NCBI RefSeq assembly: GCF_022230955.1
Contig: NZ_JAKKFI010000076.1
Location: 1 to 64,000 of the forward strand
Length of the DNA: 64,000 nucleotides
Origin: Micromonospora cabrerizensis
Lineage (GTDB): Bacteria > Actinomycetota > Actinomycetes > Mycobacteriales > Micromonosporaceae
Direction of reading: 5' to 3'
Below are positions 62,842-64,000 of this stretch, piece by piece (the first letter of the stretch is position 1; each line of letters starts with the position of its first letter). The position numbers and the translations under genes were made by a program. The notes beneath the pieces are model-generated. The model did no database searches, was not told the origin of the DNA, and was given only the letters and a program-made list of their open reading frames with translations.

Positions 62842-63834
62842 TCATCCACCCTGACTCGCCCGGAGCAGGACCCTCGCGGCGTCGGTGTTGCGGTAGAGGA
62901 CGTGCCGACCCTCCCGGGACCGGTGCACCAGGCCGGCGGCGTGCAGCGCGGCCAGGTGCTGGGAGACGTTGCCGGCGGACATCCCGGTGAGTCGGGCCAG
63001 GCCGGTGGTGGTGGTCGCGCTGTCGAGCAGGTGCAGCAGCGCGGCCCGGCCGGGGCCGATCACCCGTGCCAGCGGGTCGCCGGGCGGCGGCGCGGTCGCC
63101 TCCCAGAGCGTGCCGACCGCACGGACCGGGTACGCCCCGACCGGCAGCGAATCCTCCAGCAGGTTCCACAGCACCCGCCGGTTGGAGAACACGGCCGGAT
63201 TCAGCGCCAGCCCACGCCCGCGAAGGTCGAAGTCCCGCTCGAATGGGTCGTCGCTGACCACCCGGTCGCCGAGCCAGCGCAGGCTCGGGTGGAGCTGTTC
63301 GAAGAGCCCGCCGGCACCACCCTCGGCGAGCTGGGCGGCGCGGTACGCCACGTCGGCGTCGAGCAGCGCGCGCATCCGCGGCCAGTCCGGGGCGATCGCC
63401 TCCTCGTGCCAGACCCGCACCGCGTCCACGAGCTGGGGCAGCAGCCCGCGGGGATCGGTGAGCAACGCCCGCCCGAACGCGCCCAACGGCCGGCGCGGGG
63501 TAGTCGCCAGCAGGTCCCGGACCACCACCTCCGGCGGCGTCGCCGCGATCTGGTCGAGCTGCTCGGCCATCTCCACGTTCGGCCGGGGCGCCGGGGTGAG
63601 GAAGTCGGGCAGCCAGCAACGCGGCCGGGCCAGCTCCACCAGTGGTCGGACCCGGCCGGCCACCTCCGGACGACGCAGGGTCACCCGGGCACGGTCGATC
63701 CAGGGCAGGTGCACCGGGTAGTGAACCGGGCTGGCCAGCGCCCACATGCTCATGACCGTCTCGTTGACCGGCGACACGGCGAGTCGCACACCCGCCACGT
63801 CGGCCAGAGTGAACCGCAACTCGGACAAGGCCAC
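62842..63834 (-). CDS. ArsR-like winged-helix regulator with DUF5937 N-terminal domain
   Basis: 330 residues from GTG 63834. The N-terminal ~230 residues begin LRFTLADVAGVRLAVSP, as in the DUF5937 group; the C-terminal ArsR-type helix-turn-helix has TTGLARLTGMSAGNVSQHLAALHAAGLV and HVLYRNTDAARVLL. GTG 63834 is preferred because the palindrome at 63857-63869 would then sit upstream; a GTG at 63897 (351 aa) would put it inside the gene. Divergent from the MFS gene; likely its regulator. Confidence 0.82.
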   Translation of the reverse strand: MALSELRFTLADVAGVRLAVSPVNETVMSMWALASPVHYPVHLPWIDRARVTLRRPEVAGRVRPLVELARPRCWLPDFLTPAPRPNVEMAEQLDQIAATPPEVVVRDLLATTPRRPLGAFGRALLTDPRGLLPQLVDAVRVWHEEAIAPDWPRMRALLDADVAYRAAQLAEGGAGGLFEQLHPSLRWLGDRVVSDDPFERDFDLRGRGLALNPAVFSNRRVLWNLLEDSLPVGAYPVRAVGTLWEATAPPPGDPLARVIGPGRAALLHLLDSATTTTGLARLTGMSAGNVSQHLAALHAAGLVHRSREGRHVLYRNTDAARVLLRASQGG

Positions 63835-63856
63835 CCCCGGGCGCAGGATTTGCCTC

Positions 63857-63869
63857 AGCCTAAAAGGCT
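63857..63869. promoter_or_regulatory. Candidate operator AGCCT-N3-AGGCT
   Basis: A perfect 5-bp inverted repeat with spacer AAA, between the divergent ArsR-like and MFS genes. Position and symmetry suggest the regulator binds here and controls both genes. Confidence 0.5.
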
Positions 63870-63905
63870 CGACCGACGTCGTGGGGGCACGGTTCACTCC
63901 CGGCC

Positions 63906-64000
63906 ATGGGGGCCAGAGAAACCATCCGCACCGCTGTCCGAAACGTCGTACCGCCGGCCGGGCTGACCCGCGCCCTGGCCGTGCAGGCGATGGTCTACGC
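63906..64000 (+). CDS. MFS transporter, start only (cut by window edge)
   Basis: ATG at 63906 opens a frame starting MGARETIRTAV and continuing PAGLTRALAVQAMVY to the window end, which is the first-helix region of many actinobacterial MFS exporters. Only 31 residues are visible, so the family is a guess supported by the divergent regulator. Confidence 0.6.
   Translation, partial: MGARETIRTAVRNVVPPAGLTRALAVQAMVY

Overview
The window is very GC-rich, with strong third-position G/C bias, GTG starts and many 4-base GTGA/ATGA gene overlaps. This points to a high-GC actinomycete, most likely Micromonosporaceae (Micromonospora or a relative). Support comes from a type VII secretion locus, a WhiB protein, Crp, MarP, paired Get3/ArsA-like ATPases, mycothiol-type DinB/MDMPI proteins and lysC-asd. 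The genus is an inference. I see no insertion sequence, integrase, prophage or CRISPR array.

Layout. 1-6.2 kb: the end of a type VII secretion locus (eccD partial, eccC, mycP). 6.3-7.8 kb: two PAP2-type phosphatases. 7.8-13.9 kb: marP, NUDIX, TlpA-like thioredoxin and nth (the last three with overlapping ends), then CapA-like, CbiZ-like and Crp genes. 14-24.1 kb: a metallophosphoesterase, then a TetR regulator and a tightly overlapping catabolic operon (MDMPI-like protein, AtuA, acyl-CoA dehydrogenase, biotin-dependent acyl-CoA carboxylase beta and alpha, second acyl-CoA dehydrogenase). 24.3-30.5 kb: a PadR pair and a group of membrane and signalling genes (solute-binding lipoprotein, membrane protein, Ser/Thr kinase). 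30.8-36.6 kb: a zinc-ribbon/cyclase/AAA/TPR giant coupled to an MBL hydrolase, then RidA and a 51-residue DUF4177 protein. 37.7-44.6 kb: two Get3/ArsA-like ATPases, WhiB, a bifunctional penicillin-binding protein, YqeY and a metallophosphoesterase, followed by tRNA-Pro(CGG). 45-57 kb: mixed accessory genes (sigma factor and partner, methyltransferase, secreted repeat protein, MFS, 5'-nucleotidase, hydrolase, GGCT-fold protein, CpdA-like phosphodiesterase). 57.2-64 kb: a GAF-GGDEF diguanylate cyclase, asd and lysC (with an internal beta-subunit start), a lipoprotein, a nitroreductase, an ArsR-like regulator and the start of a divergent MFS gene.

The genes marP-nudix-tlpA-nth-crp and MBL-ridA-DUF4177-get3-get3-whiB-ponA-MPE follow the order of Mycobacterium tuberculosis Rv3671c-Rv3683. 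Here about 20 kb, including the acyl-CoA carboxylase operon, lies between the crp and MBL parts. Cyclic-nucleotide functions recur: a class III cyclase, a Crp effector, a CpdA-like phosphodiesterase and a diguanylate cyclase.

The most unusual non-coding signal is a set of six long intergenic palindromes, each with GATC near both outer tips. They lie downstream of stop codons, four of them between convergent genes. A four-copy 16-bp tandem repeat lies beside two of them.
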